From Candidatus Dojkabacteria bacterium (GTDB lineage Bacteria > Patescibacteriota > Dojkabacteria > B142 > WJKM01), in the NCBI GenBank assembly GCA_020429465.1, contig JAGQLH010000081.1, positions 1 to 5,770 of the forward strand: a stretch of DNA of 5,770 nucleotides, in the 5' to 3' direction. Shown in pieces: positions 1 to 5,770 of this stretch. Below the pieces are notes generated by a model. That model did not search any database. It worked only from the letters and a program-made list of their open reading frames with translations, and was not told the origin of the DNA. The translations under genes and the position numbers were made by a program. Position 1 is the first letter of the stretch; the number at the start of each line of letters is the position of its first letter.

Positions 1-1
1 T

Positions 2-1606
2 GATAGAGCTTTAGCAGAATTACTACTTATTGATGAATTCAATCTTCCACCTGTGGAAGTATATAAGATCTTAAATCACCTTAAACGAAAACGAGATGAC
101 ACTCATCTATGCGAACTTCTGCTTGATCTAAATACTCTCAATACAACGTTATCACTTACTTCTAGCCAGCAATTTTATGCCTTCGCTGAGCGCATCCTTC
201 GGATGCAAAAAGCACATGCAAACATGTCATTTGGTCATTTTTTCGAACTCGTTCTTAACCAATCCGGTCTTCTTGATAACGCTCGAAACAATAAAGAGTA
301 TCACGTTTTAGCTACTATTAAGAGCCTCTTTGATTTTCTCCACGAGCGTGCTCAGCGGATCAAAGATTATAATTTGACTACATTCTTTGAAGATCTTGAA
401 ATCATCCATGATCACAACATTAAACTTAAAATTCATGATTTCAATCCAGCAAGTTCACAGGGAGTAAATATGCTTACTGCATTTGCAAGTAAAGGACTTG
501 AGTTTGAATATGTATTTATGCCGAAACTTATCGATAAAACGTGGGGAAATGTAAGAAATATCGAAAAATTAAAGTTGCTTGCTCTTACAAATCAGATAAC
601 TGAAGATGAAAAAGAACTGAGAAATGAAGAAGAACGAAGGCTATTTTTTGTTGGTCTTACCCGTGCAAAAAAAGAACTAATACTTACTTATGCAGAAGAA
701 TATAAAGATAATCTTTCATATCGTAAAGCATTACCATCTCAGTTTATTACAGAATTAAACGAAAAAAATTATTCCAAAATTCCAACACAGGATATCGAAA
801 ATAATCATGATGAAATACTACGCTTACAGACAGAATATGTTGAACCGATGGTATTCTCCCACTCGGAGGAAGAATATCTCCAAAATCTCCTTAAATCTTT
901 CAAATTATCTGCAAGTGCTTTAAATACCTATCTTGAAGACCCACAAAAATTCCTTTATCGATATCTAATCAAATTGCCTGAGGTTAAATCAAAGCATCTA
1001 GCTCTGGGATCTGCAATTCATAGTTCACTTGAGTATTTTTACCGATCACTACAAACTGAAGAAAAAAAAGATTTGCCATACTTGAAAAAAGTATTCTCAG
1101 TTGCACTCGAAAAAGAATTCGCGGGGTACCCAGATTTTGAAGCAACCCAAGAAGAGGGGATAAAACTATTAACGAACTGGTACAACGAACAAGAGAATTT
1201 CAAGATTCCAATCGCACTTGAATACAGTTTCTACGGTCACAATGTATACTTAGAGGATATTCCTCTCGTAGGATTAATCGACAAGATTGAGTGGATTGAT
1301 AAAGACTCAAAGACAGTTAAAATCATAGACTATAAAACAGGATCTCCCAAGACATCTGGGCAAATATTAAAACCAATTGATGGAGGGATAGAATCTAATA
1401 TCTACCGACAGGTAGTGTTCTACACACTCTTATCTCAATTGGATCGTAATTTTCCGTATGAGGTCGAACAGTCAGAAATTCAATTCATAAAATTGGATAA
1501 TAATAAACTTCGCACTGTACCTATTGATGTCCCGTTGTATGACATAGAAATGCTCAGAAGCATAATTATTGCTACAATGACACAGATTAGAAACTTAGAA
1601 TTTTAA
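2..1606 (+). CDS. UvrD/Rep-type DNA helicase fused to PD-(D/E)XK nuclease, C-terminal part (5' end outside window)
   Basis: The frame is open to the left edge, so the 534 visible residues are the C-terminal part of a larger protein. A GTG at 53 is internal. Residues about 154-172 match superfamily 1 helicase motif V (GVNMLTAFASKGLEF), and 209-226 match motif VI (EEERRLFFVGLTRAK, with R221 as the probable arginine finger). The Walker A and B motifs would lie upstream. After a linker, residues about 301-520 form a RecB/AddB-like nuclease domain: entry helix SASALNTYLEDPQKFLYRY, then GSAIH (H340), VGLID (D427), IIDYKTG (D443, K445) and a QxxxY element (Q470, Y474). The full catalytic set is present, so the nuclease is probably active. 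The cysteines that hold a 4Fe-4S cluster in AddB, AdnB and Cas4 are absent: Asp stands where the CP motif would have Cys. Family knowledge suggests ATP-driven unwinding plus end resection in double-strand break repair. The domain call is secure; equivalence to AddA, AdnB or RecB is not. Confidence 0.93.
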   Translation, partial: DRALAELLLIDEFNLPPVEVYKILNHLKRKRDDTHLCELLLDLNTLNTTLSLTSSQQFYAFAERILRMQKAHANMSFGHFFELVLNQSGLLDNARNNKEYHVLATIKSLFDFLHERAQRIKDYNLTTFFEDLEIIHDHNIKLKIHDFNPASSQGVNMLTAFASKGLEFEYVFMPKLIDKTWGNVRNIEKLKLLALTNQITEDEKELRNEEERRLFFVGLTRAKKELILTYAEEYKDNLSYRKALPSQFITELNEKNYSKIPTQDIENNHDEILRLQTEYVEPMVFSHSEEEYLQNLLKSFKLSASALNTYLEDPQKFLYRYLIKLPEVKSKHLALGSAIHSSLEYFYRSLQTEEKKDLPYLKKVFSVALEKEFAGYPDFEATQEEGIKLLTNWYNEQENFKIPIALEYSFYGHNVYLEDIPLVGLIDKIEWIDKDSKTVKIIDYKTGSPKTSGQILKPIDGGIESNIYRQVVFYTLLSQLDRNFPYEVEQSEIQFIKLDNNKLRTVPIDVPLYDIEMLRSIIIATMTQIRNLEF

Positions 1607-1617
1607 GATTTTATACA

Positions 1618-2688
1618 ATGAATATAATTATTAGAAATATACAGTACATAGCCTACCAGACCACTAAACTCCCAGATTATACACAAAGTATACTACTGTT
1701 CGTATGTATCCTGATTGCATTCCAACTCACCAAGCAATACATCATCAAATATATCCGAGAACACACGAAAAAGACAAAGTTTTCTTGGGATAACATGATT
1801 ACGGAAATTCTTGACCATATAAAAACAAGTCTACTTCTTGTAATTGCTCTGTACTTCAGCACAAAGAACCTTACATTTTCGACCGAATTAGAAAATGTAT
1901 TACACTTTACCTACCAAGCAGCCTTAATCGTCCAGGTTCTATTGCTTGTACAGGCTGCCATTAGAATATTCTTCCGAAATAAAATGCAGCAGGTTACGGA
2001 GTCTAATAATAAAGATCTCATTACCTTATATGATTTTTCGAGTAAAATTCTAGCTTCTGTCATTTGGATAATAGGTGGTGTTTTCTTTCTTTCAAACATT
2101 GGATACAACGTAGCTTCACTAGTAACTAGTTTAGGGATTGGAGGGTTAGCTGTAGCCCTTGCTGTGCAAAATATTCTAAAAGATATCTTAAGTGGTTTTC
2201 TTATTCTCTTAAACAAGCCCTTTCAGATAGGTGATTTCATAAAATTCGAAGATCCAAAACAAGCTGGTACTGTAGAGAAAATTGGTCTCCATAGTACTAT
2301 TATTAGGACAGTTAATAGCGAAGAACTCATTGTTGCAAATAGTGATATTCTAAACTCAAGAATTTTCAATCTAAGAAGTCGACAAAAACGAAGAACAACA
2401 TTTGATATTTTCCTTAGCCTCGATACATCTGCAAAACAAATCGAGCAACTCGTAACAGATATACAGAACCTCCTCGAAGAAAATGAAGCTATTGATGGAG
2501 ATAAATCACGAGTTAAATTTGACACCTACAATCAATTTGCTGCAGTAATTAATGTAGTAATTAGGATGAAAGGTAATAAATTGGAGACATTTTTAGATAC
2601 AAAGGAAGAAATCAATCTTGCCATAAAGAAACTTGTTGATAAACGTAAAATAAATTTTGCTGAACACCATGCAGTTACTTCTTCATAA
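1618..2688 (+). CDS. MscS-family small-conductance mechanosensitive ion channel
   Basis: This 356-residue membrane protein should open under membrane tension and release solutes on hypo-osmotic shock. Hydrophobic segments lie at about 22-38, 69-85, 96-118 and 140-160, followed by the pore helix at about 164-200, giving roughly five membrane passes, two more than E. coli MscS. The pore helix (SLGIGGLAVALAVQNILKDI) aligns without gaps to E. coli TM3: L177 and L181 match the vapour-lock leucines L105 and L109, Q184 matches Q112 and G193 matches G121. Asn185 replaces the hinge glycine G113. The cytoplasmic beta domain follows (NKPFQIGDFIKF, then GTVEKIGLHSTIIRT and the Pro-less VANSDILNSRIFN), with an alpha/beta C-terminal domain to the end. 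It begins 11 nt after the helicase stop, so it is probably cotranscribed. I see no Shine-Dalgarno sequence before the ATG. The family call is secure; which subtype (MscS, YnaI-like or other) is open. Confidence 0.95.
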   Translation: MNIIIRNIQYIAYQTTKLPDYTQSILLFVCILIAFQLTKQYIIKYIREHTKKTKFSWDNMITEILDHIKTSLLLVIALYFSTKNLTFSTELENVLHFTYQAALIVQVLLLVQAAIRIFFRNKMQQVTESNNKDLITLYDFSSKILASVIWIIGGVFFLSNIGYNVASLVTSLGIGGLAVALAVQNILKDILSGFLILLNKPFQIGDFIKFEDPKQAGTVEKIGLHSTIIRTVNSEELIVANSDILNSRIFNLRSRQKRRTTFDIFLSLDTSAKQIEQLVTDIQNLLEENEAIDGDKSRVKFDTYNQFAAVINVVIRMKGNKLETFLDTKEEINLAIKKLVDKRKINFAEHHAVTSS

Positions 2689-4270
2689 TCCAAGTCAAGA
2701 TTCATCAAGTAAATCACCTTGGAAATTTGTCATCATTTTCTCAATCATTTTTTCGGGAATCGTTGTTGGAACGCTTATCAATTCAAAATTTATAAAATCT
2801 ATAGATGAACCTATTACACATACTCCAGACAAAGAACGAGTAAATACAGTAAAGCAAACTATATTTTTTGTACCTGTCACTTCATTTACCTCTACTAGGC
2901 GGTCTATTTCATCTGATGAATTGAAAACAGAAGCATTTGTAGGATTGCGTAAATACCGCCCCTTATATCCAAAAACATTCACTATTGAGTTTGTAAGTTC
3001 AGAAGAAGAACTTGAGCAAAAACTTAAAGAAGACATGGTAGGGCTCATACCCCCCCAAGAAGTTCGGCCTTGGTACTCAACACTTCCAATAGATGGTCAA
3101 AATTTTTGGAGTAATCAAAGTACGTTGAGCGATTATCCACTCAAGGTAGAACATATGTCTCAAACTTTAGATGAAAGAATAATCCCTATTGAGGATTCCT
3201 CTTTAACTACAATATTCGCTTCCGGAGAACTTATTCCAGCTCGAGCTGTAGATCGCTTAGGTTTAAATAAATACAATAATCACTCATACCTATTTGATTT
3301 TTTTAGAAAGGATATAGAATCTGCCGATATATCAGTCGGACTACTAGAAAATTCACTTTTGGGAAACCCCTCACCATGTACCGGATGTATGTCATTCGTT
3401 GGAGATGATGCATTTGCAGGAGGTCTTACTGATGTAGGTTATGATGCGGTTTCCACAGCAGGCAATCATGCAGGAGATGCAGGTCAAAAAGCCTATGAAA
3501 ACACCATTGAATTACTCGATGATGCGGGGATCCAAATTACTGGAACTGGTAACTCAAACGAACTTCCTCAAGTAACTGAATATCATTCAATACTTCAACC
3601 AACAATCCATACTGTTAATGACAAAAAAATAGGGATGTTTGGGGCAGATGACGTAGCGTTCTACTATTGGAAAAAGGATTCAAACACTAATACATACGGG
3701 ACTAATTATGTCTCAAATCGCTTAAATGGTATATATTCCATAGATACAGAGCAAATAAGCAAATTAGCAGAACTTAAAGAGCTGTATAAACTAGATTATA
3801 TGATTATGTACATGAGCTGGGGAGTAGAGTATACAAATTATCCTACAGATCATCAGAAGAATCTCGGTCATACACTAGTCGACGCAGGTGTAGATATGAT
3901 TATTGGAAGTCATCCTCATTGGGTACAAAGTATAGAGTTTTACAATGAAAAACCAATTATTTATAGTCTAGGCAACTTTCTTTTCGATCAAACTCACACA
4001 CTCGAAACTCGCCAAGGAATGGCGGTAAATCTTCATTACCTCAATCATGAACTGAAAAATATTGAGCTCATGCCGCTTCAAATCTGCGGATATCACCAAA
4101 CATCAAATGATTTAGCTACAGAGTATTTAGAAGGATCATTAGCACTCGAAGATATATACCCAATTGAAGAAAGTAAAGGTTGTGTATACTGGCAACCTAA
4201 AAAGCTCAAATCTGACCATCCTAGCTATGAGCAAATTTTAAATAGAGTTTTCGAATATACTGAAATCTAA
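2669..4270 (+). CDS. Membrane-anchored CapA-family (PGA_cap, metallophosphatase-fold) protein with N-terminal PBP-like domain
   Basis: This 533-residue protein is counted from ATG 2669, which overlaps the channel gene by 20 nt. A TTG at 2657 in the same frame is a weaker alternative, and neither start has a clear ribosome site. A single membrane segment at about 19-37 should anchor it with the bulk outside. Residues about 64-161 (VPVTSF, SISSDEL, VGLIP, YPLKVE) recall the PstS-like domain seen in front of some CapA proteins. The CapA domain runs from about 180 to 450, with TAGNHAGDAG (264-270), SWGVEY (383-387), GSHPHWVQ (413-420) and YSLGNFLFD (432-440). Relative to the usual CapA pattern, GD-x4-R reads GELIPAR, NLE reads LLE and HWG reads SWG, so part of the metal site is altered. 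A CxxC (C237, C240) follows the LLE element. CapA relatives act in poly-gamma-glutamate capsule export or are uncharacterised. No capB or capC gene is visible, so a capsule role is unproven. Codons 128-130 contain a run of seven C. Confidence 0.88.
   Translation: MQLLLHNPSQDSSSKSPWKFVIIFSIIFSGIVVGTLINSKFIKSIDEPITHTPDKERVNTVKQTIFFVPVTSFTSTRRSISSDELKTEAFVGLRKYRPLYPKTFTIEFVSSEEELEQKLKEDMVGLIPPQEVRPWYSTLPIDGQNFWSNQSTLSDYPLKVEHMSQTLDERIIPIEDSSLTTIFASGELIPARAVDRLGLNKYNNHSYLFDFFRKDIESADISVGLLENSLLGNPSPCTGCMSFVGDDAFAGGLTDVGYDAVSTAGNHAGDAGQKAYENTIELLDDAGIQITGTGNSNELPQVTEYHSILQPTIHTVNDKKIGMFGADDVAFYYWKKDSNTNTYGTNYVSNRLNGIYSIDTEQISKLAELKELYKLDYMIMYMSWGVEYTNYPTDHQKNLGHTLVDAGVDMIIGSHPHWVQSIEFYNEKPIIYSLGNFLFDQTHTLETRQGMAVNLHYLNHELKNIELMPLQICGYHQTSNDLATEYLEGSLALEDIYPIEESKGCVYWQPKKLKSDHPSYEQILNRVFEYTEI
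3050..3056 (+). repeat. C7 homopolymer inside the capA-like gene
   Basis: Seven consecutive C lie in ATA CCC CCC CAA, encoding the Pro-Pro of VGLIPPQEV. The tract stands out in this AT-rich gene. Protein similarity continues on both sides, so the frame as given is right. A one-base slip would end translation before the CapA domain. Whether it varies in nature cannot be told from one sequence. Confidence 0.6.
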
Positions 4271-4288
4271 AAGGTAAGTTGATATAAT
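4260..4288 (+). promoter_or_regulatory. Candidate sigma-70-type promoter for the SLH-protein gene
   Basis: A perfect -10 hexamer TATAAT (4283-4288) is preceded by TG plus one base (4280-4282), which makes an extended -10. The -35 candidate CTGAAA (4260-4265) matches TTGACA at four of six positions, and the spacer is exactly 17 nt. The -35 overlaps the capA-like stop codon. Transcription would begin near 4295, only about 16 nt before ATG 4311, so the leader is very short. AT-rich DNA produces TATAAT by chance, but the TG extension, spacing and position between genes support it. Confidence 0.6.
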
Positions 4289-4310
4289 TTATTTATATAT
4301 ATTATTAAAA

Positions 4311-4397
4311 ATGGAAATGATGAAGAAAAAATTCCGCGCAGTAATTTCATTTCTGTTTCTAGGATTTTTAATCTTTATGCCGAAGACTAGTGCTGCT
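4311..4397 (+). other. Signal peptide coding segment of the SLH protein
   Basis: Residues 1-29 have the three parts of a Sec signal: positive n-region (K5-R9), hydrophobic core (A10-M23) and a polar end PKTSAA with small residues at -3 and -1. No lipobox cysteine is present, so cleavage should be by signal peptidase I. Confidence 0.85.
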
Positions 4398-5714
4398 TCG
4401 CTTGGTGTCGATCTAGACTCGGTAACATACTCTAATGATGCGACAGAGTACGAAGTGCACTTTACTACTTCTGGTTTTGAAAATGGATCTGAAACACATA
4501 TTCGATTTTATGCCGGTTTTCCTTCTCAGATAATTTACGAAGGTCCCTCACCATTCAAGATTGGAATAGAGGAAGTAGGTGAAATTTCCAACTCTTTGAT
4601 TTGTGCCCATGTAGTTGATGTTGATGATATCTATATAGAAGGAAGTGGAAATGATTGCATAAACTTCGTTGTATCTCCCCAGGGAGAATTATCAAAAATA
4701 ATTGAATCTAGTGGAAATTCATTTTCTTTATCATCAAGTGAATTCTATTCATTATTTAATCTAACACAAAATAATGAACAAACTTTTTTTGAATTACCAG
4801 AAAAGGTTGAATTACTCATTGACGGAACTATAGTAGCGACAGATTATCCAAAACAAAATTATGTTTCATATTATGGCTACGAGCATAATGGTTGGTCTAC
4901 TTTTATTCTAAAAGACGAATCAGACTGTAATTCACTACCGTATGTGGAATATATCGAGATGGATTCAGATACATTAAATGGATACGGCTACACAGATTCA
5001 AGAGTTACTATTATTGCAACATACTCAGATAGCACTCAATTAGAAGCAACTGGTTCGAAACAAGTTCTATTCGATGATCCAAATTTAGATCCTAATAGAA
5101 ATGCAAATAGAGAAGAAGTTGAATTAGCTTGCCCAGATATTCAAATTATTGATTCAAATACTCCATTCTTAGATACAGCAAGCAATGTATTTGAGCCATA
5201 TATTTTAAATCTATACACAGATGGAGTGATTAGTGGATTCTCAGATAAAACTTTTCGTCCAGAAGACCCTGTAACTCGAAGCCAGATGGCAAAATTTGTT
5301 GTGAAAGCATTTGAGCTTCCTGTTGACACCAGTGGTGAACCATTTCCAGATGTTCAGAACATGAACGATGAACTTTCTTCATATGTGCAGACTTTGAAAA
5401 ATCTAGATATTGTTAGTGGGTATACAGATGGAAATTATCGACCAGATGATTCAGTGACCCGTGGACAAGTTACTAAATTTGTCACCAAAGCGCTGGAAGC
5501 AAAAGGCTATACCTATAATAAAAACCTTTCTGCTAGTTTTACGGATGTACCAGAAACAAATCCTTTTTATCCCTACATTGCATTCCTTTCGAATATTGAA
5601 GTAAATGGGGAATATATAATAAAAGGCTATAGCACAGGTGAGTATAAACCAGATGAATCTCTTTCTCGAGGGGCAATGTCGAAAGTAATTGACCTTTCTA
5701 GACAGCTGCCATAA
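4311..5714 (+). CDS. Secreted surface protein with three C-terminal SLH domains
   Basis: This 467-residue protein starts with a Sec signal peptide: basic KKKFR, a hydrophobic stretch at about 10-23, then PKTSAAS with probable cleavage after A28 or A29. ATG 4311, 4317 and 4320 are all possible starts; the last gives a typical MKKKF start. Residues about 30-280 look beta-rich and low in Lys/Arg, match no family I can name, and contain four cysteines (98, 116, 206, 274) that could form disulfides. An Ig-like fold is suggested by stretches such as VELLIDGTIVATD. Three SLH repeats follow at about 286-334, 345-395 and 410-465, each with the G-(Y/F)-x5-(Y/F)-(R/K)-P-(D/E) core and a TR or SR element (R323, R384, R453) where the classic motif is TRAE. 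By family knowledge, SLH triplets bind a wall polysaccharide, often pyruvylated, so this is probably an S-layer or S-layer-associated protein. It has its own candidate promoter and lacks a Shine-Dalgarno sequence at the normal distance. Confidence 0.93.
   Translation: MEMMKKKFRAVISFLFLGFLIFMPKTSAASLGVDLDSVTYSNDATEYEVHFTTSGFENGSETHIRFYAGFPSQIIYEGPSPFKIGIEEVGEISNSLICAHVVDVDDIYIEGSGNDCINFVVSPQGELSKIIESSGNSFSLSSSEFYSLFNLTQNNEQTFFELPEKVELLIDGTIVATDYPKQNYVSYYGYEHNGWSTFILKDESDCNSLPYVEYIEMDSDTLNGYGYTDSRVTIIATYSDSTQLEATGSKQVLFDDPNLDPNRNANREEVELACPDIQIIDSNTPFLDTASNVFEPYILNLYTDGVISGFSDKTFRPEDPVTRSQMAKFVVKAFELPVDTSGEPFPDVQNMNDELSSYVQTLKNLDIVSGYTDGNYRPDDSVTRGQVTKFVTKALEAKGYTYNKNLSASFTDVPETNPFYPYIAFLSNIEVNGEYIIKGYSTGEYKPDESLSRGAMSKVIDLSRQLP
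5166..5705 (+). repeat. Three SLH-domain coding repeats
   Basis: The repeats cover about 5166-5312, 5343-5495 and 5538-5705. The first two are the most alike (VISGFSDKTFRPEDPVTR against IVSGYTDGNYRPDDSVTR). The third is more diverged, with a short insertion (NGEYI) before KGYSTGEYKPDESLSR. They are old, diverged domain duplications and not recent DNA copies. Confidence 0.9.
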
Positions 5715-5715
5715 A

Positions 5716-5721
5716 TATAAT
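5716..5721 (+). promoter_or_regulatory. Possible -10 element upstream of the next gene
   Basis: A perfect TATAAT begins two bases after the SLH-protein stop codon. At 17 nt spacing the -35 position reads CCTTTC, which is poor. A good TTGACC (5689-5694) sits 21 nt away, too far for a standard pair. Its position just after a stop codon mirrors the better promoter at 4283, which is the main support. Confidence 0.3.
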
Positions 5722-5733
5722 TACTAATTTATA

Positions 5734-5751
5734 TATTATTTGTAAATAATA
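5734..5751. repeat. Inverted repeat just before the next start codon
   Basis: TATTATTT and AAATAATA form perfect 8-bp arms around a GT centre. The arms are all A and T and the centre is only two bases, so it would make a weak hairpin; as double-stranded DNA it could be a protein-binding site. It ends 7 nt before ATG 5759 and touches the AGG that may act as ribosome site. It lacks the GC stem and T-run of an intrinsic terminator. Confidence 0.35.
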
Positions 5752-5758
5752 GGTAATC

Positions 5759-5770
5759 ATGAAAAAATTC
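5759..5770 (+). CDS. Start of a downstream gene (four codons visible)
   Basis: ATG AAA AAA TTC (MKKF) begins 44 nt after the SLH gene stop and is cut by the window edge. An AGG at 5751-5753 lies five bases upstream, a weak but well-placed Shine-Dalgarno. MKKF resembles the MKKKF start of the SLH protein and would suit another signal peptide, so a second exported protein is possible. Function cannot be judged. Confidence 0.5.

Noticed and set aside
53..55. GTG as the real start of the helicase-nuclease gene
   Set aside because: The frame stays open upstream to base 2, and the protein would lack helicase motifs I to IV. It is an internal valine codon.
1062..1069. A8 tract in the helicase-nuclease gene as a frameshift or slippage site
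   Set aside because: A-runs are expected in AT-rich coding DNA, and the nuclease domain reads through in one frame.
2657..2659. TTG as start of the capA-like gene
   Set aside because: It adds only four residues, has no ribosome site and is a rarer start than the ATG at 2669.
1677..3048. Several 60-117 codon minus-strand open frames over the channel and capA-like genes
   Set aside because: They lie wholly or mostly opposite strongly recognised genes, have no family features and no separate promoter that I can see. They are shadows.
5141..5329. 62-codon minus-strand open frame over the SLH region
   Set aside because: It is antisense to a clear SLH repeat and has no recognisable protein features.
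5661..5685. CTTTC and GAAAG arms as a terminator hairpin
   Set aside because: Only five base pairs around a 15-nt loop, inside the coding region and with no T-run after it.
5689..5715. TTGACC with CATAAA as a promoter
   Set aside because: The spacer is only 15 nt, the -10 matches at four of six positions, and both lie at the end of a coding region. TTGACC with TATAAT at 5716 has a 21-nt spacer, which is too long.

Overview
The window is AT-rich, densely packed bacterial DNA with every gene on the + strand. In order it holds the C-terminal part of a UvrD/Rep-type helicase fused to a PD-(D/E)XK nuclease (cut by the left edge), an MscS-family mechanosensitive channel, a membrane-anchored CapA-family protein with an extra N-terminal domain, a secreted protein with three C-terminal S-layer homology (SLH) repeats, and the first four codons of another gene at the right edge. 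I see no tRNA, rRNA, CRISPR array, insertion sequence or GC-rich hairpin terminator.

Organism: this is inference only. A helicase-nuclease fusion, a CapA protein with an extra N-terminal domain and an SLH surface protein, together with compact spacing, low GC and almost no Shine-Dalgarno sequences, fit a candidate phyla radiation (Patescibacteria) genome. A low-GC Gram-positive is the main alternative. All four visible stop codons are TAA, and none of roughly 1,890 codons is an in-frame TGA. This argues against lineages that read UGA as glycine (Gracilibacteria, Absconditabacteria).

Layout: genes 1 to 3 look like one transcription unit, with 11 nt between the helicase and mscS-like genes and a 20-nt overlap between the mscS-like and capA-like genes. 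A strong candidate promoter (extended -10 TGATATAAT, 17-nt spacer) lies right at the capA-like stop codon and should start a separate transcript for the SLH gene with a very short leader. The next intergenic gap again has a TATAAT and a similar AT-rich block, plus an 8-bp-arm inverted repeat just before the next start codon.

Functionally, genes 2 to 4 form a small cell-envelope group: a tension-gated channel, a membrane-anchored outward-facing CapA-like protein, and a wall- or surface-anchored SLH protein. The helicase-nuclease is probably a DNA-repair neighbour without a direct functional link. I did not find a convincing new multi-gene system. The most unusual item is the CapA-like protein: several usual metal-ligand positions are altered, it has a PstS-like N-terminal extension, and its gene contains a C7 tract.
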